Below, in pieces: positions 36,166 to 44,406 of a stretch of 64,000 bases of DNA. The notes beneath the pieces were generated by a model that was not told where the DNA came from, did no database searches, and saw nothing but the letters and a program-made list of their open reading frames with translations. Origin of the DNA: Lysobacter antibioticus HS124 (GTDB lineage: Bacteria; Pseudomonadota; Gammaproteobacteria; Xanthomonadales; Xanthomonadaceae); NCBI RefSeq assembly GCF_000336385.2, contig NZ_HG424458.1, positions 33,505 through 97,504 of the forward strand. Reading direction: 5' to 3'. Made by a program: the position numbers and the translations under genes. Within the stretch, counting starts at the first letter, position 1; every line of letters starts with the position of its first letter.

Positions 36166-37529
36166 CCTCCAGCGAATCGCCGATCAGGGACGCCCATCTG
36201 GCGCGCAGCAAAGTCGTCTGGTCGGAGGGCATGTACCTGCGGCCGCAGCACTTCCAGCAGCAGGAGCGATACCTGGAGAGCTACGTCCAACAGCGTTGCC
36301 TGGGTCAGCAGGCTTGCTTCTGGGGCTATTGCGATTACGACATCGACCGCGACGCGCTCTCGCTCGGCAAGATCGTGCTGGCCTCGGCGCGCGGAGTGAT
36401 GCCCGACGGAACGCCGTTCCAGTTCGCCGGCGGCCGCGAGGCGCCGCCGCCGCTGGACGTGCCGCCGGGTTGCCGCGACGAACCGATCGTGCTGGCCTTG
36501 CCCTTGCAACGCCCGGGCGGCGAGGACCTGATCCACGCCGACAATGAGCAATCGCTGGCGCGCTACACCGTGCATGCCTGCGACATGGCCGACAACAATG
36601 CGGTCGCCTTCGGGCCGGCCAGCATCCAGGTCGGCAAGCCCCGTTTCCGTCTGATGCCGGCCTCGCAACTGGGGATGGAATGGCAGTCCTTGGGGCTGGT
36701 GCGGGTACTCGAGCGGCGCAGCGACAATTCTGTCCGGCTCGATCCGCGCTACATCCCGCCGATGCTGAGCGCGAACCGCTGCGCACCGCTGGCCGGCTTC
36801 GTCAGCGAACTGCACGGCCTGCTCGAACAACGCGGCGAGGCGATGGCGCACCGCCTCTCCCATACCGGCCGCGGCGGCGTGGCCGAAGTGGCCGACTTCC
36901 TGCTGCTGGAGCTGATCAACCGCAGCATGGCCGACACCTGGCACGCACTGAACCTGGACGGCTTGCATCCGGAGCGGCTGTTCCGCGACTGGCTGAGGCT
37001 CGCATTCGATCTGTCCACCTACACCACCGCCGAGCGCCGCCCCGGCGTTCGCCCGACCTATCGCCACGACGACCTCAGCGCGAGCTTCGAACCGCTGATG
37101 GCCGATCTGCGGCGCTCGTTGTCGACTGTACTGGAACAGAACGCGATCGCGATCGAACTGCAGGAACGCGCACCGCGGGTGTGGGTGGCGCAGATCCCCA
37201 GCGTCGAGCTCATCCGCACCGCCGGCTTCGTGCTCGCCGTCAACGCCAGCGCACCGGCCGAGGTGGTCCGTACCCGCTACCCGGCGCAGGTCAAGATCGG
37301 CCCGGTCGAGCTGCTCAACGATCTGGTGCACCTGCATTTGCCGGGCATCGGCATACGCAGCCTGCCGGTCGCGCCGCGTCAGATCCCCTACCACGCCGGC
37401 TACCACTATTTCGAACTCGACACCGGCAGCGAGCTGTGGCGACAGATGGAAACCTCCGCCGGCCTGGCCCTGCATTTCGCCGGCGATCTGCCCGGCCTGA
37501 GCATGGAGTGCTGGGCCATCCGCAGCTGA
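36162..37529 (+). CDS. tssK: T6SS baseplate-membrane complex connector TssK
   Basis: A 455-residue trimeric protein that links the baseplate to the TssJLM membrane complex. The ATG at 36162 overlaps the tssJ stop. It has the TssK opening VVWSEGMYLRPQHFQQQERYLESYV, the FRLMPASQLGMEWQSLGLVRV segment, EVADFLLLELINRSMADTWH, and a C-terminus with GYHYFELDTGSELWRQMETS. Length is normal, and it is followed by tssL after 44 nt. Confidence 0.96.
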   Translation: MTSSESPIRDAHLARSKVVWSEGMYLRPQHFQQQERYLESYVQQRCLGQQACFWGYCDYDIDRDALSLGKIVLASARGVMPDGTPFQFAGGREAPPPLDVPPGCRDEPIVLALPLQRPGGEDLIHADNEQSLARYTVHACDMADNNAVAFGPASIQVGKPRFRLMPASQLGMEWQSLGLVRVLERRSDNSVRLDPRYIPPMLSANRCAPLAGFVSELHGLLEQRGEAMAHRLSHTGRGGVAEVADFLLLELINRSMADTWHALNLDGLHPERLFRDWLRLAFDLSTYTTAERRPGVRPTYRHDDLSASFEPLMADLRRSLSTVLEQNAIAIELQERAPRVWVAQIPSVELIRTAGFVLAVNASAPAEVVRTRYPAQVKIGPVELLNDLVHLHLPGIGIRSLPVAPRQIPYHAGYHYFELDTGSELWRQMETSAGLALHFAGDLPGLSMECWAIRS

Positions 37530-37573
37530 CCAGCCCGATTTTCCGCCCTCGCCTACACGACGGACTCCCCGCC

Positions 37574-38815
37574 ATGAACCTGCTTGCCTTGGCCGCCAAG
37601 CCGCGCTCCGAAGCCGCTGCGCCGTCCATCGACGGCGCCGAATCCGCCCCGCCCGACCGCCAGGGCGGCAGCAACCCGCTGGTCGCCGCCGCCAACCCGC
37701 TGCTCGACCTGCTGCCGACGATCCGGCGCAGCAAACACCACGATTCGCCCGAGCGTCTGCGCGAATATCTGGCTGCGCAAGTGCGCCGCTTCCAGACCCG
37801 CGCCCAGCAGGCCGATATTCCGCTGGAAACCATCGTCGCTGCGCGCTACTGCCTGTGCACGGCGCTCGACGAGGCGGCGGCGCTGACGCCTTGGGGCGGC
37901 GGTGGCCTGTGGTCGGCGCACAGCCTTCTGGTGACCTTCCACAACGAAACCTGGGGCGGCGAGAAATTCTTCCAGCTGCTGGCCCGGCTGTCGCAGCAGC
38001 CGCACGCGCACCGGCATCTCCTGGAGCTGCAGTACTTCTGTCTGGCGTTGGGCTTCCAGGGCCGCTACCGCATCGTGCCCAACGGCCAGGCGCAGGTCGA
38101 GAACGTGCGCGAGCGCCTGCTCAAGCTGGTGCGCGAAACCGGCGCGCCCACCGCCGCGGCACTGTCGTCGAACTGGCGCGTCGACTCGCCGAAGCCCGAA
38201 GCGGCGCGGCGCTGGATGCCGGCCTGGGTGTGGCTGGTGCTGGCCGCGCTGCTCGGCTGCGGCGCGTACATCGGCTTCCTGACCGCATTGCAGAACCACA
38301 GCGATCGCACCTATGCGGCGATCAACGCCGTCTCTCTGCCCAAGCTCGACACCTTCGTACAGGCCACGCGGTTGACCGGCCTGCTCGCTGACCAGCTCGC
38401 CGACGACCGTATCTCGGTGGTCGACGAGTCCGACCGCAGCGTGGTCACGATCCGCGGCGACGGCCTGTTCGACTCCGGGTCCGCCCAGCTCAAGGACGGC
38501 TATCTGGCGACCATCCAGCGCATCGGCAGCGCGCTCAACAGCGCCGAAGGCACGGTACGGATCATCGGCCATACCGACTCGCAGCCGATCCACACCCCAT
38601 CCTTCAATTCCAACATCGAACTGTCGCAAGCGCGCGCCGATGCGGTGCGCAATCTGCTGGTGCTGTCGCTGCAGCGCTCCAAGGACATCCAGGCGATGGG
38701 CCTGGGCGCCGAGCGGCCGGTCGCCGACAACGCCACGCCGGAAGGCCGCGCCCGCAACCGCCGGGTCGAAATCATTCTCCAGGCGCCGGCGCAGGCCGGG
38801 CAACCGCAACCCTGA
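37574..38815 (+). CDS. tssL: T6SS inner-membrane protein TssL with C-terminal OmpA domain
   Basis: A 413-residue inner-membrane protein. Residues about 35-205 form the cytoplasmic DotU domain (NPLLDLLPTIRRSK, RYCLCTALDEAAALTPWG, HNETWGGEKFFQLLARL, FCLALGFQGRYRI). One transmembrane helix lies at about 215-238 (MPAWVWLVLAALLGCGAYIGF). The periplasmic part ends in an OmpA-like peptidoglycan-binding domain (about 290-405) with FDSGSAQL, IIGHTDSQPI and ARADAVRNLL. This extended TssL can anchor the machine to the cell wall itself. It is 8 nt before tssM. Confidence 0.95.
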   Translation: MNLLALAAKPRSEAAAPSIDGAESAPPDRQGGSNPLVAAANPLLDLLPTIRRSKHHDSPERLREYLAAQVRRFQTRAQQADIPLETIVAARYCLCTALDEAAALTPWGGGGLWSAHSLLVTFHNETWGGEKFFQLLARLSQQPHAHRHLLELQYFCLALGFQGRYRIVPNGQAQVENVRERLLKLVRETGAPTAAALSSNWRVDSPKPEAARRWMPAWVWLVLAALLGCGAYIGFLTALQNHSDRTYAAINAVSLPKLDTFVQATRLTGLLADQLADDRISVVDESDRSVVTIRGDGLFDSGSAQLKDGYLATIQRIGSALNSAEGTVRIIGHTDSQPIHTPSFNSNIELSQARADAVRNLLVLSLQRSKDIQAMGLGAERPVADNATPEGRARNRRVEIILQAPAQAGQPQP

Positions 38816-38823
38816 GGTCCGTC

Positions 38824-41800
38824 ATGTACTGGATATTCCGCATCTTCGGCCGGCTGTTCTCGATCCTGTTCTCGCGCGAACTGTGGCTGTTCCTGGCGAT
38901 GCTGCTGGTGCTGGCGCTGATCTGGGCTTATGGGCCGGCGCTGGACATCAACGGCTGGCGACCGCTGGAAACCCGACTGTGGCGTTATGTCCTCAGCGGG
39001 GCGATCGTGCTGTATTGGCTGGTCCGTCTGCTGCGCCGCTGGCGTTGGTCGCAGACCGCCGGAGCGCAGGTGCTGGAGCGGGTGCGCCAGCCCGGCCGGT
39101 ACAAGCGCGAGCCGGGCGCCCCGCGCGAGGTCGCTCCCGATCCGTTGCGCGCCGGTTTCGATGACGCCTTGCGCAAGCTCGCCGCCATGCCGTCGGAAGC
39201 GCACAGCGCGTGGGGGAGACTGCTCGACCGGATCAGCCAGCAGTATCGCTATCGGCTGCCCTGGTTCCTGGTCGTCGGCGGGCCCGACGCAGGCAAGACC
39301 TCGGCCCTGCTGCGTGCGGGGATCGACCTGCCCGACCCGGACGCCGACCCGGCCGGCCTGTTCTCGGATCACGCCGGCGACGGCGACTACGCCTGGCTGT
39401 TCTCCAATCAGGCCGTGCTGATCGACGCGCCGGGCCAGGCGTTCGACGCCGACGGCCGGGCCGACGGCGAAGCCGGCGACGGCCGCTGGCAGCAGCTGCA
39501 AACGCTGCTGCGCAAATACCGCAGCCGGCAACCGCTCAACGGCGTGGTGCTGACCGTATCCCTGCCGGCCCTGCTCGGCCTCGACGAGCGCGGCCGCATG
39601 CGCCAGGCGGTGCTGTTGCACCGCCGCCTGCTCGACCTGCAGGCGCGGCTGGCATTCCGGATTCCGGTGTATCTGCTGCTGACCAAGCTCGACGGTGTGC
39701 AGGGCTTCCGCGAATACTTCGATGGCCTCGACCGCAACGCGCGCGAGCAGGCCTGGGGCTTCGCCTTCCCGACGCAACTCTCGCCGGAGCAGGCGATCAA
39801 GCGTTTCGACGCCGAGTTCGGCCTGCTCGCCGACCGCTTGCACATCGGCGTGCACGACGTGCTGGAACGCGAGCCGGAACTCGACGATCGCTGGGCGGCG
39901 TACGTATTCCCGCAACAGTTTTCGACATTGGGGCCGGTGCTGAAGGAGTTCTTCGCGCGCGTGTTCGCGGCGTCGAAGTTCGAGTCCGGGTTGTGGCCAC
40001 GCGGCGTCTACTTCAGCAGCGCCGCGCAGCATCAAGCGATCATCGACCGGGTGTCGGACCCCAATTTGCCGGGCCTGGTCGCCCTGCCGGCACGCACGCC
40101 GCGTCCCGGCGCGGGCCAGGGCTTGTTCCTCAAGCGCTTTTTTTCCGACGTCGTGTTCGCCGAATCGGGGTTGGCCGGCACGCATCCGTCATGGCGACGT
40201 CGCCATCTGTGGGGGCACGTCGCCGCCTGCGTGCTGATCGCCGCGACGCTGAGCCTGGCGGTATGGGGCTGGACCCTGTCCTACCGCAACAACCGCGGTT
40301 ATCTGCAGGAAGTCGCGCAGCGCGCCGGGAACTTCGAGCGCACCTCGCCCAAACGCATCGCCCTGCCCAGCGGCGCGGTCCAACCCTTGTCGCCGTTGCT
40401 CGACACCTTGCTGGCCCTGCCGCAGAGCCCGGGCCTGGACACCGCCGCTCCGCCGCTGAGCTATCGCTTCGGCCTCTACCAGGGCGCGCGGGTGCAGGGC
40501 GCCGGCGACGCCCTGTACCGCCGCGCCTTGGTCGAGAAACTATTGCCGCAGGTCGCCGTGCGCCTGCGCGACATCCTCGCCGACGCGCCGGCCGAGGACG
40601 TGGAGTACTCCTACCAGGCCTTGAAGGCCTATCTGATGCTGTACGACGGCGAACACTACGACGCCGCCTTCCTCGCCGCCTGGCTCAACTGGAACATCGA
40701 GCGCAACTTGCCGGCGACGATCACCAGCGAGCAGATCAAGACCATGGAGGCGCACATCGGCCGCTTGCTCGAGCCCGGCGCGCTGCGCTCGCCGTACCCG
40801 GTCGATCGCGGCCTGGTCGACGCCACGCGCATGCGCATCACCCAGGTGCCGATCAGCCAGCGCGCCTATCAGCGCCTGCGCCGCAAACTGCTGCGCACGA
40901 TCGAGATGGACCCGATCACCTACGTCAGCACCGGCGGCCCGCAGGCCAGCCTGGTGTTCCGCCGCCGCAGCGGACGCCCGTTGACCGAAGGCATCCCCGG
41001 GCTGTACAGCTACCGCGGCTATTGGGAGGTGTTCAACAAGCAGGTTTCCAGCGCCACGTCCGATCTGGAGAAGGACGATGCCTGGGTGCTCGGCGTGCGC
41101 CAGTTGCAGGGCCTGGACGACATCGCCCGGCGGCGCCTGGTCGGCGAGGTCAAGCGCGAGTACTTCAACGACTACGTCAAGGTCTGGGATGAATACCTGG
41201 ACGATCTCAGCCTCGCCGGCAGCGAATCCTTGGCCGAAAGCATCCAGATCGCGCGGGTGCTGTCCTCGCCCGACTCGCCGTTGAAACTGTTCCTGCAATC
41301 GGTGGCGCGCGAGACCCAGCTGCTGCGCGGGCGCATCGGCGATCGGCGTTCCCTGCTCGGCCGGGCCCAGGAGGGCATCAGCCAGGCCCAGCAGGCATTG
41401 ACCGACGTGTTCGGCGACGCGCTGCCGACTCGCCGCCGCCCGGTCGAGACCCAGCGCTATCTGGAAAGCATCGTCGACGACCACTTCGATCCGCTGCGAC
41501 GCATGGTCGCCGGCAACGCTCCGGACGGCAGCGGCCCGTCGGCGCTGGACGGCACGCTCAAGACCATCGACGAGCTCTACAGCTATCTCAACTCGACCCA
41601 ATCCGCGCAGGCCACCGGCAGCCCGCCGCCGCCGCCGGACGTGCTGAGCAAGTTGCAATCCGAGGCCGGGCGCATGCCGATACCGTTGCGGCAGATGTTC
41701 GACGAACTGTCCGGCATCACCACCCGCCAGGTCAGCGGCGTCGGCCGCAGCAGCCTGATCGGCAACGCCGAAGCCTCGGTCGGCCGTCAGTGCCGGCAGA

Positions 41801-42438
41801 TCATCCAGGGCCGCTATCCGTTCGTGCGCGACGCCGAGCGCGAAGTCTCGGCCGAGGACTTCGCCCGCTTGTTCGCCCCCGGCGGGCTGATGGATGCCTT
41901 CTACCAGAAGCATCTGGCCGAGCGCATCGACATGGGCACCCAGCCGTGGTCGTTCCGCGACCCCGGCGCCGGCGCCGGCGCCGAGCCGATGGATGCCGCG
42001 CTGCCGCTGGCGTTCCAGCGCGCGGAGGTGATCCGCGACGTTTTTTTTCCCTCGGGTGAGCGCATGCCTTCGGTCCGCCTGCGGCTCACCCCGATCGACC
42101 TGGACCCCAGCATCGAACAGTACCAGCTGAATATCGACGGCCAGACCCTGCGCTACGCGCACGGCCCGCCGACCCCGGCGACCATGACCTGGCCCGGGCC
42201 GCGCGGCAGCGCGACCGCGCAATTGCAGCTCAGCCCCGGCACCGATGCGATCCGCACCGAAGGCACTTGGGCCCTGCACCGATTGTTCCAGCGCGGCCAG
42301 ATCAAACCCGGTGCGGCGCCGGAGGATTTCGTCGTGTCCTACGGTTTCGGCGGCCGCAAGCTGTCGCTGCGGGTCAACGTCAGCGGCAGCCGCAATCCGT
42401 TCCACCTCGCCGAATTGGAGTCTTTCGTCTGTCCTTGA
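38824..42438 (+). CDS. tssM: T6SS inner-membrane protein TssM (IcmF)
   Basis: A 1204-residue trans-envelope protein. Transmembrane helices are predicted at about 20-36 (LWLFLAMLLVLALIWAY), 54-70 and 463-484 (LWGHVAACVLIAATLSLAVW). The cytoplasmic part between the second and third helix has a Walker A motif GGPDAGKTS (152-160), with LIDAPGQAFD as the following switch-like segment, so NTP binding may be kept. The large periplasmic region ends in the IcmF C-terminal domain that binds TssJ (LRLTPIDLDPSIEQYQLNIDGQ, TWPGPRGSATAQL). Length is typical. Confidence 0.97.
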   Translation: MYWIFRIFGRLFSILFSRELWLFLAMLLVLALIWAYGPALDINGWRPLETRLWRYVLSGAIVLYWLVRLLRRWRWSQTAGAQVLERVRQPGRYKREPGAPREVAPDPLRAGFDDALRKLAAMPSEAHSAWGRLLDRISQQYRYRLPWFLVVGGPDAGKTSALLRAGIDLPDPDADPAGLFSDHAGDGDYAWLFSNQAVLIDAPGQAFDADGRADGEAGDGRWQQLQTLLRKYRSRQPLNGVVLTVSLPALLGLDERGRMRQAVLLHRRLLDLQARLAFRIPVYLLLTKLDGVQGFREYFDGLDRNAREQAWGFAFPTQLSPEQAIKRFDAEFGLLADRLHIGVHDVLEREPELDDRWAAYVFPQQFSTLGPVLKEFFARVFAASKFESGLWPRGVYFSSAAQHQAIIDRVSDPNLPGLVALPARTPRPGAGQGLFLKRFFSDVVFAESGLAGTHPSWRRRHLWGHVAACVLIAATLSLAVWGWTLSYRNNRGYLQEVAQRAGNFERTSPKRIALPSGAVQPLSPLLDTLLALPQSPGLDTAAPPLSYRFGLYQGARVQGAGDALYRRALVEKLLPQVAVRLRDILADAPAEDVEYSYQALKAYLMLYDGEHYDAAFLAAWLNWNIERNLPATITSEQIKTMEAHIGRLLEPGALRSPYPVDRGLVDATRMRITQVPISQRAYQRLRRKLLRTIEMDPITYVSTGGPQASLVFRRRSGRPLTEGIPGLYSYRGYWEVFNKQVSSATSDLEKDDAWVLGVRQLQGLDDIARRRLVGEVKREYFNDYVKVWDEYLDDLSLAGSESLAESIQIARVLSSPDSPLKLFLQSVARETQLLRGRIGDRRSLLGRAQEGISQAQQALTDVFGDALPTRRRPVETQRYLESIVDDHFDPLRRMVAGNAPDGSGPSALDGTLKTIDELYSYLNSTQSAQATGSPPPPPDVLSKLQSEAGRMPIPLRQMFDELSGITTRQVSGVGRSSLIGNAEASVGRQCRQIIQGRYPFVRDAEREVSAEDFARLFAPGGLMDAFYQKHLAERIDMGTQPWSFRDPGAGAGAEPMDAALPLAFQRAEVIRDVFFPSGERMPSVRLRLTPIDLDPSIEQYQLNIDGQTLRYAHGPPTPATMTWPGPRGSATAQLQLSPGTDAIRTEGTWALHRLFQRGQIKPGAAPEDFVVSYGFGGRKLSLRVNVSGSRNPFHLAELESFVCP

Positions 42439-42488
42439 AGGCTGCGCGCCCTCGCCTCGCGAGCGCCGGCCCCTCCCCTGGAGTCGTC

Positions 42489-43652
42489 ATGAAATTGATC
42501 CTCATCGGCCGGCCCGGCACGGCCTGCGAAAGCGACCGAGCGGTGCAGTTCGACCACGACGGCGGCACTCTCGGCGCCGCGCCCGATAACGACCTGGTCC
42601 TGAGCGCCGTCGACGGCAACGTCGCCCCACGCCAGGCCAGCGTGGTGCGCGGACGCGGCGAATGGCGGCTGCGCAACGAGGGCCAGCGTTTCGTCGTCGT
42701 CAATGGCCGCTGGCTGGAATGCGGCGCCGAGCGGGCGCTCGCCGATCATGACATCATCGAAATCGGCGATCACGTGCTGATGGTCGAAGACACGGGCCTG
42801 GCCAAGGAGGCCGCGGAAGCGGAGGTCCTACCGCCGCCGTCATCGGCCCCGGCCGACAATCCCTTGCGCGCCTACCCGGCCGACGAGCCCGGCGTGCCGG
42901 CATCGCCGCTGGACGAACGCGCCGGCGCCGGGCTGGACCCGGCCGAGCTGCTCAACACGCCGTTGGACCCACTGAGCCTGTTTCCCAGCGCCGGCCATAG
43001 CGTGGGCGGCACTGGCCTGGACTTGTTCGATCCCGGCGAACCGCTGTCCCCGCTCGACCCGACCGCGACGGCGTTCGCGGCCGAAGCGCCGCGCGCATCC
43101 GATGCCGGCTTCGGCCTGCGCGCGGTCCAGGACACGATGCCCGAATTCTCCGGGCCGATGCAGATACGCATCGCCGATCAGGCCGCGGCGGCCGAAGCGC
43201 CACCGCTGCGCGACGAGAGCGGACTCGCCGCCGCGTTGCAAGCGTTCGCGATCGAGACCGTACCGTCGGCAGTGGCGGACGAAGTTGCACCGCGCGGCGC
43301 CAGCGCGACGCCCGCAACCTCGTCCTCCGATGCGGCACAGCAGGCCGCCGGGCCGCACGAGAGCATGCCGTCCGAAACCACTCCGGCATCGACACCGCGG
43401 ATAGGCGCGGCGCTGATCGCCTCGCTGGGGACACCGTTGGCCGCTCCGGCCGCCGCACGGTTCGCCGCAGCGCCGCCGGTTACGGCGACCGCCCCGGAGT
43501 TGGTCGAACAGCACTGCAGTCTGGCGCGCGCCTTTCTCGAAGGCGCCGGCGCCGACATCCATGTGGCCCAGGACCAATACAGCCTGGACTTCATGCACCG
43601 TCTTGGCGGGTTAGTGCGCAACCTGCGCACGCTGGCCGGCGCCGGCGGATGA
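42489..43652 (+). CDS. FHA-domain protein, T6SS-associated (short TagH/Fha-like)
   Basis: A 387-residue cytoplasmic protein. An FHA domain lies at about 20-95 (GGTLGAAPDNDLVLSAVDGNVAPRQASV in two parts, FVVVNGRWLECG, DHDIIEIGDHVLMVED). It is followed by a long Ala/Pro/Glu-rich disordered region and ends at MHRLGGLVRNLRTLAGAGG. The usual TagH C-terminal domain is not present beyond perhaps its first helix, so it is shorter than canonical Fha. FHA domains bind phosphothreonine and in other T6SS are targets of the PpkA kinase; no kinase or phosphatase gene is seen here. It starts 50 nt after tssM and ends the cluster. Confidence 0.85.
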   Translation: MKLILIGRPGTACESDRAVQFDHDGGTLGAAPDNDLVLSAVDGNVAPRQASVVRGRGEWRLRNEGQRFVVVNGRWLECGAERALADHDIIEIGDHVLMVEDTGLAKEAAEAEVLPPPSSAPADNPLRAYPADEPGVPASPLDERAGAGLDPAELLNTPLDPLSLFPSAGHSVGGTGLDLFDPGEPLSPLDPTATAFAAEAPRASDAGFGLRAVQDTMPEFSGPMQIRIADQAAAAEAPPLRDESGLAAALQAFAIETVPSAVADEVAPRGASATPATSSSDAAQQAAGPHESMPSETTPASTPRIGAALIASLGTPLAAPAAARFAAAPPVTATAPELVEQHCSLARAFLEGAGADIHVAQDQYSLDFMHRLGGLVRNLRTLAGAGG

Positions 43653-43937
43653 ATCCGCGACGCAAGCGCGGGCCGGACGGATCGGAGGCGTTCGGCTCGA
43701 ACATGGGCGCCGGCGGGGCGCGATGCGAGGCGTGAGAGCAAGTCCCCCTGCCTCCTTTCAAAGGGAGATGGCTTGGGAGAACGACTTGGGTGGAGAGCGC
43801 TTGATCGGGTACCCGATAGCCGGTAGGTTCGGCCAACGTCGTCTTGCGTCGATCCGATCCGCTGCGATCCGGTCGCAACGCAGCATGAAGGCGGCATCCT
43901 TCGATGCGGCTTTTCGCGCCCGTGCATGGAGGCCATC
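43653..43937. other. Intergenic region after the T6SS cluster, with repeat and palindrome
   Basis: No gene is seen. The part at about 43738-43780 (AAGTCCCCCTGCC ... CCTTTCAAAGGGAG) resembles, in inverted order, a stretch at 57693-57733. ATCGGGTACCCGAT (43804-43817) is a perfect 14-bp palindrome. No clear intrinsic terminator for the T6SS operon was found. Confidence 0.5.
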
Positions 43938-44312
43938 GTGCCCACATTGAACGTTTCGGACCTGCGCCCCTTCATCCCGGCACAGGACTTCGCCCTGTCC
44001 AAACGCTTCTACGCCGCGCTGGGCTGGGATACCCGCGACGTCGACCGCGGGCTGGCCCTGGTAAGCCTGGGCGAAGAACAGCACTTCTACATCCAGGATT
44101 ACTACCTCAAGGAAGTGGCCGAGAACACCATGCTGCACCTCACCGTCGACGACGCACCGGCCTGGCACGCGCACGTCGCCGCGGTCCTGCGCGACAGCGA
44201 CTTCGCCCCGGCCCGAGTGCAACCGCCGCGCCGACAGGACTACGGCGCCAGCGTGGTGTTCGTGCACGACCCGTCGGGCGTGCTGCTGCATCTGTGCCAG
44301 TGGGATCGTTGA
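43938..44312 (+). CDS. VOC-family (glyoxalase/bleomycin-resistance) protein
   Basis: A 124-residue single-domain VOC protein. I prefer the GTG at 43938 because GGAGG lies 5 nt upstream; an ATG at 43926 is in frame. Family features are FIPAQDFALSKRFYAALGW at the N-terminus, MLHLTVDDAPAWHAHV, and ASVVFVHDPSGVLLHLCQW at the C-terminus. The last motif is the usual end of VOC repeats. Metal ligands and substrate cannot be set from sequence alone. It is not part of T6SS and is convergent with recJ. Confidence 0.85.
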   Translation: MPTLNVSDLRPFIPAQDFALSKRFYAALGWDTRDVDRGLALVSLGEEQHFYIQDYYLKEVAENTMLHLTVDDAPAWHAHVAAVLRDSDFAPARVQPPRRQDYGASVVFVHDPSGVLLHLCQWDR

Positions 44313-44406
44313 TGCGGGTAGTCGACCGCGTCCTTCGATCCGCGTCGGCCTGCTCGTCGCTGGCGCGTGCGCCCACGGCGGGGCTGCAGCATGGCCTCGA
44401 GGAGAC

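Noticed and set aside
35274..37475. A long minus-strand frame opposite tssJ and tssK
   Set aside because: Mirrors the low-complexity TssJ tail and TssK. The plus-strand genes are joined by an ATGA overlap and fit the T6SS order.
43804..43817. Perfect palindrome ATCGGGTACCCGAT as an operator
   Set aside because: A single copy, not next to a clear promoter; palindromes of this size can occur by chance in 64 kb.
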